Part shown: positions 53,431-63,012 of the stretch, one piece after another | Layout: each line of letters starts with the position of its first letter | Numbering within the stretch: the first letter of the stretch is position 1 | Assembly: GCA_025765595.1 (NCBI GenBank) | Contig: JAIVFH010000044.1 | Span: forward strand, 186,001-250,000 | Length of the DNA: 64,000 nucleotides | DNA from: Obelidium mucronatum | Taxonomy: Eukaryota > Chytridiomycota > Chytridiomycetes > Chytridiales > Chytriomycetaceae | Reading direction: 5' to 3' | The notes under the pieces: model-generated | Database searches by the model: none | What the model was told of the DNA's origin: nothing | Seen by the model: only the letters and a program-made list of their open reading frames with translations | Made by a program: the position numbers and the translations under genes

Positions 53431-55249
53431 TCAAACTCTTTCAAATACAATCGAATCAACGCCTTCCTCCAAATTAACACGGAGAACAGAAGTATCCTCG
53501 GAGAATTCAAAATCAAATAGTGGGGCAGAATAGTCGACGTATCCAAGCTTCCGCAATTCATACAACCCAAAGACGTTGTACTCCCAATGCCCTACAATAC
53601 CTGCTGTAAATCCATCCCTTCTCGCACCAAAAAGTTCAAAGTCAAAATATTTCCCGTCGGGTCTCAAATCAAGTTGAACAGTCCCATAAGCAGGATTTGT
53701 AAAGATTCCCTGAAACTCAGCAAGCGGTTGCGTAGGTTTTGTAAACCAATGTCTGGACGCGATCTTGTGGACTTTCGCTTTCGCAGCTTTCCAGATTTGT
53801 TTCCAGACCTTGTATCTGTAGTACCGAGACCAAAACGAACGTTTTGCTTTGGGAAACAAAATGCGGTCTGCTATGGTTTGTGAAATGACCATAGGAGCAG
53901 GGTTTCCGCCACCGTTCGACAAGACAATGATTCCAAGGTCGTGGGTTGGGTAAGTGTCAATCTGAGCGGAGTACCCAACAGTATTTCCACCGTGTTGGAC
54001 TCGCGGTGTTTCTCTGTAGGTATCAAGAGCCCATCCAAGGCCGTCTGGAAAAATAGGAGGAGTTAAAAGTTGTAAAGCCCATCTAAAAAGGAATGGGTCA
54101 ATAGTTACAGAATTGATCTTGAATTGGATCCTCGGGATCAGACTCCTCAACAAGCATGTGAGGAGTCATAATCGTTCGAAACTGTTCACTTGAAATAAGG
54201 CGTGTGCCATTCGCCAATAGTCCCTGGTTGTTGATTAAGGAAACCCAGCGAGTTACTGTGGAAGATAATTTTCATCAAATTAGTTGTGCAAATTGGCACG
54301 GAATACAATCTTACATTCATTAATATTGGACATGATGGATCCAGCAGGCATAGTAGATTCAGTCCAAAACGTATCGTCGTAAGGAACAACAACAGCGCTC
54401 CCATATCCGATGAGAGGGGCATTAAAACCTCGAGAATGATCCTTAGAATTCGGTAAATCGCGGGGATCTGTTAAAGAGGCAACCATTCCAATTGGCTGAA
54501 ACACGCGTTCCTTGACTAAAGCTTGCCAACCGCCAGAGAGTCCAGAAACGTTGGCAGCAATTTGTCCAGCAAGGTTAAACATGTGGTTATTGTATTGCCA
54601 TTTTTCACGGAATCCCTGCGATGGCTGTAGGTACTTGATTCTGGACAGAATCTCTTGAGCGGTTGTCCAAACAAACATGAGGATATCATGGCGAGGGAGA
54701 CCTGTGCGGTGCGACATCAAGTCAATCAAATTCGCTTGTTCGTTGGCAACTGGATCCATGAATTCAGCGGTTGAGATTGAGGTCACTGATGTATTCCAAT
54801 CCAACTTTCCCTCATCCACAAGTTGAGCAACCAAAAAGGATGTAAACGCCTAATAATGACCGTTTTGTTGGATAAATGACCGAAAACGAATAAAATATTC
54901 TTCTCACTTTCGTTGTTGATCCAATCTGAAAGAGGGTGTCCAGAGTAACCGGTTCGTTGTCTTCATTCTTAACACCAAATCCAGAACCAAAGACAAGCCG
55001 GCCATTGTGAACAACGCCAACAGAGAGACCAGGAACATTCCAGTCGATTCGAAGCGCTTCAATTTCTGTTGCAAGAGACTCCCAGCTGATGTTTTTGAGT
55101 GGGGTTTTTGTGTGGATTGCAGTGGAAGGACTAGATTGGATTTGCCCAAGCTGAAGCCAAAGTACTGAAGCCACGATTATAATTGCAAGAAGTCGAATGA
55201 AGGCGTTGGATCTGGTCGGTCGCGGTGGCGTTTGCAAGTGCGTCTTCAT
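53431..55249 (-). CDS. Membrane-anchored beta-lactamase-like serine hydrolase (paralogue 3)
   Basis: Exons 55249-54908 and 54849-54315 are clear, and exon 3 starts at 54255. A last intron with a GTCTGA donor and an acceptor at about 54089 links to the final exon that ends at 53431. The N-terminus is a basic segment then a hydrophobic anchor (LLAIIIVASVLWLQL). SxxK is in FQIGSTTK. YNN (WQYNNHMFN) stands in for YxN, and HGGNTVGYSAQ gives the third motif. Exon 2 is 535 bases, the same length as in paralogue 1, and intron sites match. Same family and same open question of substrate. Sequence between the second and third motif is more diverged than in the other two. Confidence 0.82.
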
Positions 55250-55516
55250 TTGTTGAGTCTTTTGTCTTGATTCCCACGATTTTTGCCTGTATCATAAAAT
55301 ACTTTGAACAAGCAAAATGATTCAAATCGAACCATTCAGTAAGAGCATAGAAGCCCGTTTCGTGAGGCGCGCCATACTCCATGCGGCAAGCTGTATGAGT
55401 TAAGTCCCGTCCTTCCTAAAAGCTGAACACGTGCCAGACATAATGAAACATAAACCATCCGTTTATAAGGTTTTTAATCAGAGGGTTCGAATTTTAAATA
55501 AAAAACCTTTCAAACG

Positions 55517-56796
55517 ATGTCAGAAGCGGTACCCGACCGTCCACCACCACCAGTAATCCCCAGCGGGTACATCGCAGCTTGGTCGGAAGAGCACCGAGCA
55601 TATTTTTATGTGAATCAAACCACGAGTCAAAGCACTTGGGTTATTCCAACAAGTCCGCCGAGCAATGTGCCTCCCAGTCAACCACCAACTGTTCAAGCTT
55701 TCCACCAACAAGCACCAGCCCCTGCTCTGACAGCTGCAGTCTCTTCAAATAATACTGTAATTAATTTGACAGGGACTTTCCAGGGCGGTAGCTACGAGAT
55801 CCGACACAGGTATGTTAGTATCTCAAGCACGTTTTTTTTTTCAAGCATTATGATGGGACTGACACACTAGCGTAGAGATACAAACACTATTTTGATCCTC
55901 AACTTACAGGGAGAAGTTTATGCGAAACCAGGTACCTTGGTCAGTTATACTCAGGGTATCATCATTTCGGTAAACCGGCGTGTGCGCCAATGATAAAATA
56001 TGACACAACTTGACATGTGACCCCTGCTGTTAAATGTAGGGAACCATAAAAGTGTCCTTGAAGTTACTTTTTGCCGGTGAATCTTCTAATATCTTGAACA
56101 TCAGGGTCTGTCAGAACTGTCCTGCAAAGTGCCAGCGGACTTGTGATTAAAGTCTCACCGGAAAAAAACAGGGTCCCGGCGAAGCTACAATAAGCAACTT
56201 TGGTCTCGGCGATATTATCGCGCTTTCGATGAGGAATAACTTGTGGATGGCGCATAGAGACGCATTTCTGTGTATGACTCAGGGAATTATCAAAAGTACC
56301 AAGGCTCAATCCATCGGGCATTCATTTGGGAACACTGGGCTATGGGTTCATCAATTTAGCGGCAGCGGAACATTGTTTTTGGAAACGTTTGGAGCGATTA
56401 TGCACAAAGATGTGAGCGATCAAGGTTTCAAAAGATTGTATGGGTTCAAAACAGCATTTTTTAATGTTTAGCTTTTGCCTGGCGAGAATTACTATGTTGA
56501 CCAGCATTTCGTTGTTGCTTGGAATTGTAAAGTGCGCAGCAATGTCTCTTAAATAATGAGCGCAAACTAACCAGGAGCCAGAAGAACACTACTGAAACAT
56601 TCCAAAACCAAGGCGGAATGATATCTATGCTGGCATCTGGCGAATTTTGGGTTTGCAAGTTCACAGGTATTCCGATTTGGTCAGTGGCAATGTATGCTAA
56701 TTTTTATGCGAAGGCCCTGGACGCGTTTACTTCCAAACAAAGAGTGCAAAAGCATTTGGAGTATGGCTCGGCCCGTATGTCCCCAATACCAACTAA
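55517..56796 (+). CDS. WW domain - AIM24 family protein (copy A)
   Basis: Seven exons: 55517-55809, 55876-55969, 56040-56105, 56172-56411, 56472-56531, about 56579-56666, 56714-56796. A WW domain at residues 10-45 shows both Trp (IAAWSEEHRAYFYVNQTTSQSTW). The AIM24/TRAP-like beta-barrel follows: GGSYEIRHRDTNTILILNL, GTLVSYTQG, GLGDIIAL, TGLWVHQFSG, GTLFLETFGAI, then GEFWVCKFTGPGRVYFQT near the end. Yeast AIM24 is a mitochondrial protein linked to MICOS, but the WW-fused form lacks an evident targeting peptide. WW domains bind Pro-rich ligands, so this may be a cytosolic adaptor. It is about 60% similar to copy B by eye. Confidence 0.82.
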
Positions 56797-56898
56797 ACTT
56801 GTGGTTTGATTTTTTCGAAGTGTAATGCCCAGTAAAGCTGTTCTTGGATCAGTTGGACACTATTTATTAGTCTCCTTCAAAGCCGATTGAACCACTTA

Positions 56899-58009
56899 TT
56901 ATTCCTGCTTCTTGAGTTTTGCATTCCGCCATGCGTTCCTCCTTTCTTGCAACGCAGGATTCAATTCCAACAATCCAGCATCGACAACAGCCTTCTCCAT
57001 CCGTCGCTGAAGCAATCCAGCCAGTTTAGAGTCATCCCTGAAAGGTGCAAACGCGCTCGCAAATCCAAGCTGAGCTTCTCCCGCATTCATATTCATGAAC
57101 TGATCAAGTTCGGCGAATCGGCGGTTCGAAATGTCTTCCTTTGGTGGGAACCAGACTGGACCTACTTGAGCAACTGCAATAGATACGACAACAAAGAGTT
57201 GATGCAGGATTGTGATTCTTTCAGCAGTGGTGCGTGAAGGAAAGAGGAACTTTGCTAGTGTATCATGGGCAGAGACGAGGAGGATAAGTTCAACAGCAAA
57301 CACAGATAGGAGCGAGAGGTATCTCCAGTACGATCCAAATCCACCTTGTCCCAGCAGTGAATAGAGAACCAAGAAAACCGATGTTCCAAAGTAGAATTGA
57401 AACAGCGATGAGAATGCGCGATACATGTAATCACGTTCTGTTTTGCATGTTGTACATGATGTGATTACATCGATTCCGAATTTGTCTAAGCAATAACAAT
57501 AGCAGATCATTGGTTTTTGACATCGTATTAAAACAGAGGTCGACAAACCATAAATCGCCCTCAGTTTCGAATCCTTCAGCACTTCATACGCCTTAACAAT
57601 CACGACATAATAATCATTAAATCCAGGGTTCTTGTCAGGATGGTATGCGAGGGATAAAGCTTTGTAGTTTGTTTTCAGTTGTTTTGCGTTGAATCGTGAC
57701 AGCGGGGTCTGCATCAGCGTGTAAAAGTTTGGTGGCAAATCGTGCTCTGTTTGAAGAACCGTATAAAGCAGATAGGATCCAACCACGAGGGAAAAGACCA
57801 GTTTCCAGTTGCGGCTGTGGTGAAGGATCAAACTTCATATGCTCTTTGACAAGATGCACATACCGATGTCTCGGATCATTCGGATGCAGGTGCTTAAACA
57901 GAAGCGGGGTCACAAGCAGCTGCATGATCCAGTTGGTGGCATATCGCGGCAGGTAAGACCACAACAGGATCGACGAAACGAATCCTTTGATGCTGTCACT
58001 TTTGCCCAT
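56899..58009 (-). CDS. Multi-pass membrane protein with DnaJ domain
   Basis: Exons 58009-57864, 57814-57549 and 57485-56899 join in phase to 332 residues through GTATGT and GTTTGT introns. The order is: a first membrane helix region (ATNWIMQLLVTPLLF), a second (WKLVFSLVVGSYLLYTV), and a J-domain with the HPD motif (ALSLAYHPDKNPGFNDYY) ending in RAIYDKFG. Then come three or four further helices (SVFLVLYSLLGQ, SLLSVFAVELILLVSA, HQLFVVVSIAVAQVG) and a charged C-terminus. J-domains stimulate Hsp70. The layout resembles ER-membrane J-proteins. It is convergent with copy A and divergent with copy B of the AIM24 pair. Confidence 0.82.
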
Positions 58010-58121
58010 TTTTGACAACAATTTAAGGAACGAATTTGCGTTAAATAGGAATAATTATTATTACTATTAATGAGCCTGAGTTGGAAGGTAGTCAGTTTGA
58101 ACTTGACAAAAATCGAGTGCA

Positions 58122-59336
58122 ATGGAGCGCCCCCCACCACCTGTGATCCCAGCGGGATTCGTTGCCGCATGGTCGGAAGAGCACAAGACGTATTTTTACG
58201 TGAACGAATACACCAAGCAAAGCACTTGGGTGGTTCCAACAAGTCCAGCTATTGCGCCTCAGCCACTTGCTCAAGCTCAAGTTGCTCAACCCCAACGAGT
58301 GCCAATCCAAGCAACAGGAGTTGCTTCTGCTGAAACTGCGACTTCTCTTGCAGGAGCATTCCAGGGGGGCAGCTATGAGATCCGTCATAGGTATTTGATT
58401 TGGGTTACGATCGTTGAATTTTGATGCTTGGAATCTACATAGAGACACAAACAGCATCTTGGTCCTCAACTTGCAAGGAGAAGTTCATGCGAAGCCGGGA
58501 ACTCTAGTCAGCTATACTCAGGGGGTTACCATTCATGTACGTCGGCGCTGATTTACACCAGATTGAAAATTCACACGTTGTTGACTTTACAGGGTACCTT
58601 CAAGATCTCATTGAAAACTCTTTTCACCGGCGAGTCGACGAATTTGTTGCATATTCGGGTATGAAAACGTCGGTACTGGGTAAACAACCTCAAATTTAAA
58701 CCAGGGTCCCGGAGAAGCTACCATCAGCAATTACGGGCTTGGAGACATTATCGCGCTTCCAATGAACAACAATGTGTGGATTGCAAATAGAAACGCATTC
58801 TTGTGTATGACAGACGGAGTTGTCAAAAGCTCAAAAGCTCAATCTATCGGAAACTCGTTTGGAAGCACGGGTTTATGGGTTCATCAATACAATGGCGTTG
58901 GTGCATTGTTTTTGGAGACCTTCGGCGCGATCATGCATAAAGACGTAAGTTTATTCCAAAATTTTGCGTGCCTGCAATAATACTTATGGCTGTACAGCTC
59001 CAACCCGGTGAAAATTACTTTATTGATCAACATTTCGCTGTTGCTTGGAATTGCAGCGTAACTTCGATACTTTTTTCTTCTTTTTTGTGTTGAAGGCCGT
59101 TGAAGAAAAATGCAACAGTACACCACGGAAACCATTCAAAATCAAGGGGGATTCATGTCCATGCTTGCAACAGGTGAATTTTGGGTATGCAAGTTCACAG
59201 GTAAAAACGAAATTTTGGATGTCATCATTTGTTCTCATTGTATTATCCTGAAGGCCCGGGGAGAGTTTACTTTCAAACAAAGAGTGCAAAGGCTTTTGGG
59301 GAGTGGCTCGGGCCTTACATTCCAGCATCTGGTTAA
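58122..59336 (+). CDS. WW domain - AIM24 family protein (copy B)
   Basis: Same exon plan as copy A: 58122 to about 58390, then exons with conserved phases, last exon ending at TAA 59334-59336. The WW domain is FVAAWSEEHKTYFYVNEYTK followed by QSTW. The barrel part has GGSYEIRHRDTNSILVLNLQ, GTLVSYTQG, GPGEATISNYGLGDIIAL, GLWVHQYNGVGALFLETF and FWVCKFTGPGRVYFQT. Copies A and B arose by duplication, with the DnaJ gene now between them. The linker after the WW domain differs most (Ala/Gln-rich here). Function inferred as for copy A. Confidence 0.82.
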
Positions 59337-59418
59337 GATGCAAATGGTAATAAAAATACCATAGATCGCGGAATTCTGGGATTTCAAATAAAAGATCTCC
59401 ATTTTTACCAAAAACGCA

Positions 59419-59865
59419 ATGACTAACGCGAATCAGATCGGTACCAGTAGTGACGCAACAAACCAAACAATCGCTGATATCGACTTGTTCTTGATGGATG
59501 CCGCTGCTCTCTTCTGCTCCACAGAGCTGTCCACCGCCTCAGCTCAAGCCATCTCTCGTTTGGAGTCCGATCGTGCAACTTCAGCGCTACAAGCGGCGTT
59601 CTTTTCCTTCGAGGCAAACATGCGCCTGCATCGAATGCGGTTTCTCAAAACCCACAAAAGTGTTTCTGGCTTGGCTTGGATGTATGGAAACAGTGGCACG
59701 GCTGCCCTCAAATCCAAGCGCAAACAAGAACGCATTCCGTGTGGAAGCGAACTCGAAGAACTTGAAAGACTGGCCGAAGCAAAAGCAGCGGTGGACCGAA
59801 GAGTCTTTCAGGAAGAACACGATCGCATCTTGCTCAAAGTGAAGCAATCTCTCCTTAAGCTTTAG
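59419..59865 (+). CDS. Unknown 148-residue protein
   Basis: A single ORF starting at ATG 59419, 83 bases after copy B. The product is helical: an acidic start, an Ala-rich part (ALFCSTELSTASAQAISRL), SALQAAFFSFEANMRLHRM, then charged helices (ELEELERLAEAKAAVDRRV, DRILLKVKQSLLKL). No signal peptide, membrane segment or known motif. The codon pattern and length make it likelier real than not. Confidence 0.45.
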   Translation: MTNANQIGTSSDATNQTIADIDLFLMDAAALFCSTELSTASAQAISRLESDRATSALQAAFFSFEANMRLHRMRFLKTHKSVSGLAWMYGNSGTAALKSKRKQERIPCGSELEELERLAEAKAAVDRRVFQEEHDRILLKVKQSLLKL

Positions 59866-60145
59866 AAATTTCTCTGCCTTTGTTCATTTAGTGTCTTCTG
59901 TATCTTCGTGTATCTTTGCAGTGCTATAAAAAAAACTCGTGTTCTTTAATGTTGACTCATCCACACAACAAACAGAAAGCAGTTTTCCCCCTTGGAGAAT
60001 CGGCTCAGCCGCTTGATACCCCGCAAGGCAGGTTTTTTGCCGGAAGAGTTGTTCTAATGAACCCATTCCGTCTGTTCCTGCACTTCGATCTACCAACTGT
60101 ACTTGACGATCGCCTCTTCTGCTGCTGCATTGATGGGAATCTGCC

Positions 60146-60354
60146 CTATTCGTTCTTTGTATAGCCGCGTGGAGCGTGAAATAGCTTGCAAACTTGCCGT
60201 TTACGACGTGGGCACTATGTTTATGGCTTGAAAACGTTTGCTCGAGAAGCTTACTTTCCGAGATCTCTGTGACTCTGTCGAGCTCCCCTTGAATAACGTC
60301 TAGCAGGAGCTTGAATTGACTGACACGTTTATCTCGAATGGCAAACTCTCCCAT
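60146..60354 (-). CDS. Possible small coiled-coil protein
   Basis: The first exon frame encodes GEFAIRDKRVSQFKLLLDVI then QGELDRVTEIS, a good amphipathic helix. A GTAAGC donor at about 60262 and acceptors near 60220 would add 15-35 residues; which frame follows is unclear. The size and helix recall small BLOC-type subunits, but that is only a resemblance. The start at 60354 is the first ATG; the frame is open upstream. Confidence 0.3.
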
Positions 60355-60375
60355 TCTCGACAACACAGAGGTCAC

Positions 60376-60724
60376 ACCATTTGTAAAGATCGGGAGTGTT
60401 TTGAAAATGGTAAATTAAAGGTTATTCGATTTGAATCAGACAGCTGTACTTGAAGTTGCGCCGTAATATTTTACACAGAGCTTCGTCACGTGATTGATTT
60501 TTTAAAAATGCACCTTCAAACGGGCCTCATAGCATAATCAAAGTCCCTTTCCATCTAGAGCAACAAAAGATCTTAGCGCTGAATCTGTTGAATTCTTGGG
60601 CCTTGCAGGGGCACCTGAGTTTTGGGGTGGTCACATGACGGCACGTGATATCCAAGAACGTAACATAAAGGGCGCCGCGAAGGGAGAAAACCCATAGAAC
60701 CAATACCGAAGCTAGAAGTATACA
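60376..60724. other. Intergenic region
   Basis: No gene seen; it should hold the promoter of the next gene. Confidence 0.5.
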
Positions 60725-61326
60725 ATGACATCACTCTCTGATCTTAACCCAGAAACCGTCCTCAAAGTGCTGAACTGTGTTGGGGATTCCGTAATCAGCG
60801 GACCTGGTTCCCTTGGCTACAAGTGTGGAATTAGCACTACTGGCACAACAAAGTACCCACAAACTAGCCAAGAATGGGACAATACTATCGCTTGCTTCTG
60901 CGACTGGACGGTTGTGCAAGGCCTTCCAATGGCGTTTAACCAATGTGGAACTCAAGTCGCCGTGCAAAACCCCGTTTACGGGAATGATGCTGTGAATGCT
61001 GCGCAGATTCTTTCCTTTTCTCATGGTAGCGTTTGTGCTGGTTACACTGCCAAAAGCTGTAAGCCAACAACACTCCAGTGCGGGACTTCAGACACTTCCA
61101 AGCATCTTTGCGGTTGTTGCAAGCTTGAAGCAGGATCAAGGAAAAGTAGCAGCGGCTTGCACTAAGGTAAAGGGAAAAATACCCAATAAGTGAGCTAATA
61201 TCGTTTTTGAAATGCCAGAGTAACCAATCAGCGTTCAAGAGCTTTTACCAGCGTTGCAGTTCCATTTCCGAATCTGAATATGCGGACTTTCCTTACGCAT
61301 TCCTCGATGCTGTCTGCCAAAAGTAA
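60725..61326 (+). CDS. Cysteine-containing unknown protein (162 residues)
   Basis: Exons 60725-61030, 61092-61166 and 61219-61326 join in phase. The first intron uses a GTTTGT donor, as do several others in this window. About eight Cys are spread along the chain (LNCVGD, YKCGIS, ACFCDW, FNQCGTQ, AACTK, YQRCSS, DAVCQ). A disulfide-rich protein is suggested, yet no signal peptide is visible at this start. An alternative is that a 5' exon with the leader is missing. Family unknown. Confidence 0.5.
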
Positions 61327-61540
61327 AGTTGGCAATTTTTTTGTTCCCGACAGTTTCTATGGCGACTTTCAAATGGATAAGAAGGAAGTCGAATAAAAAT
61401 GTTCATATATTATATAAACTGCTACAGTATAGAAGTGTTGGTTCAATGTGGTTAAGTACGTATGACTGTTTCTTACCAAGTCCGCCCAGGTTCCACGCAC
61501 AAATAAACAGACAGGCAAAGACGAAAATACAAATAACAAA

Positions 61541-62634
61541 ATGATACGAAAATCAAATGTTGTCAAGCAAAATGCATTCACATATATCCCACCTGAAGTG
61601 ATCCAAGCCGTCTTTTCAAAACTTGAACCACGCCAAGCCATCAAATGCAGACGCCTGAGTCGATATCTGAATGAGTGCCTCAACGACCCATCTTTTGTGC
61701 GATTGAATCTGCTTGAGACAATCGATACGCAATACACCGACATTGACATTGTCCATCGCGAGTGGTTCAAGTGGCCGGAATCGTATCAAGAAATATACGC
61801 AACTATGGTTCTGTCAAATGCTGAAGCATTGAATTGGAGCACACGGAGAATCGTTGGTCGAATACCCCCCGCTGTTAAGCTGCTCAGAAATCCACAACTA
61901 CAAGTACTCAATTTGAGTTCAAACTACTTGCGTGGACCCATACCGACGGAGTTGCTGACGTTAAGAGATCTAAAATTTCTTTTTCTATCAAAGAACCGGC
62001 TTACTGGTCGCATACCAGGGCGTATTACCGATTTGACAGACTTGGAAGTTCTTCACCTGGATTTTAACCAGCTGGAAGGATGTATTCCCAGCGGATATAG
62101 GAAGACTGAAGAAACTGAGACAATTTAGCGCAGAGCTAAATTTTCTGAAGGGAGAACTGCCAAAGTCCCTTGGCCAGCTTGAGCAGCTCCAATGCCTATT
62201 GTTGCCATCAAATAGGATTAGCGGTAAAATTCCCGAAGAGCTAACAAACTGCTGGGATTTGGAAGCTCTCAGGTTATCAAATAATCTATTGACTGGTGCT
62301 ATACCACGAGGTATTGGCGCATGGACCAAGCTTACGTTCCCTCGACTTGTCCTACAACAACTTGTCTCAGGGAATTCCATACGAGATTGGGAATCTGATA
62401 AACCTGCAAGTCCTTGATCTATCGCATAACCGACTCACTGGGGAGCTACCAAGCTCTGTTGCCAGTCTGGTTAGTCTGGAGCAATTAAGTGTGTCATGTA
62501 ACCGTCTTTCTGGACCTCTTCCCCCGCAACTATTCAGTCTTACTGGGCTCTCTTGCCTCCACTTGCAACATAATAAGTTTTCTGGGATGGTGGACAAGGG
62601 GATTGAGGATTTAACTGTGTCTATCTTCGTTTGA
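61541..62634 (+). CDS. F-box and plant-type LRR protein, with two +1 frame changes
   Basis: Residues 14-55 form an F-box (YIPPEVIQAVFSKLEPRQAI, then CRRLSRYLNECLNDP). Leucine-rich repeats of the plant receptor type (LxxLxLSxNxLxGxIPxx) follow, about nine in all, for example LQVLNLSSNYLRGPIPTELL and LQVLDLSHNRLTGELPSSV. The frame changes by one base near 62092 (GCGGAT) and again near 62332 (CTTACG). The LRR register resumes at once each time, and the final frame ends at TGA 62632-62634. F-box proteins recruit targets to SCF ubiquitin ligases through such repeats. As given, the sequence is either damaged or miscalled. Confidence 0.65.
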
Positions 62635-63012
62635 CGTGTCCAACACAAATGTTAAAAAGAAGATTCCAAAGGGAAGGAACTGGGAATGTCTTTATTATTT
62701 TGTTGAAAAGCGGTTTTAAAAAATAGATTTCGTGCTCTCTAAATAAAAAAAAAACTCCGATCGTGACTTTCAAATTAAATTCTGGAATTGAAGGTGAATT
62801 GAAGGCCTTGATGGAATGAGGACAGGAGACGGTGGATGAAGCCAAAACGACTGACATAACAGCAGTCATTGAGAAACAATAAAAGAGAATACAAAGAGCT
62901 CGTTTGAACCTTGCTTGTACTGTAAGCATGGCCTGTTTGGCTGTGTAATGTCTATTCCGAATACGAGAATTTTTTACTTTGTTGGTGGTTGAGTCAAAGT
63001 CAAAAAAAAAAC
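62635..63012. other. Intergenic region
   Basis: No supported gene. A minus ORF (62621-63043) includes a hydrophobic leader-like stretch but overlaps the LRR gene end and shows no other protein-like feature. Confidence 0.4.

Noticed and set aside
57635..58021. Apparent frame change in the DnaJ gene near 57840
   Set aside because: Explained by a normal 49-base intron with GTATGT donor and CACCACAG acceptor that keeps phase.
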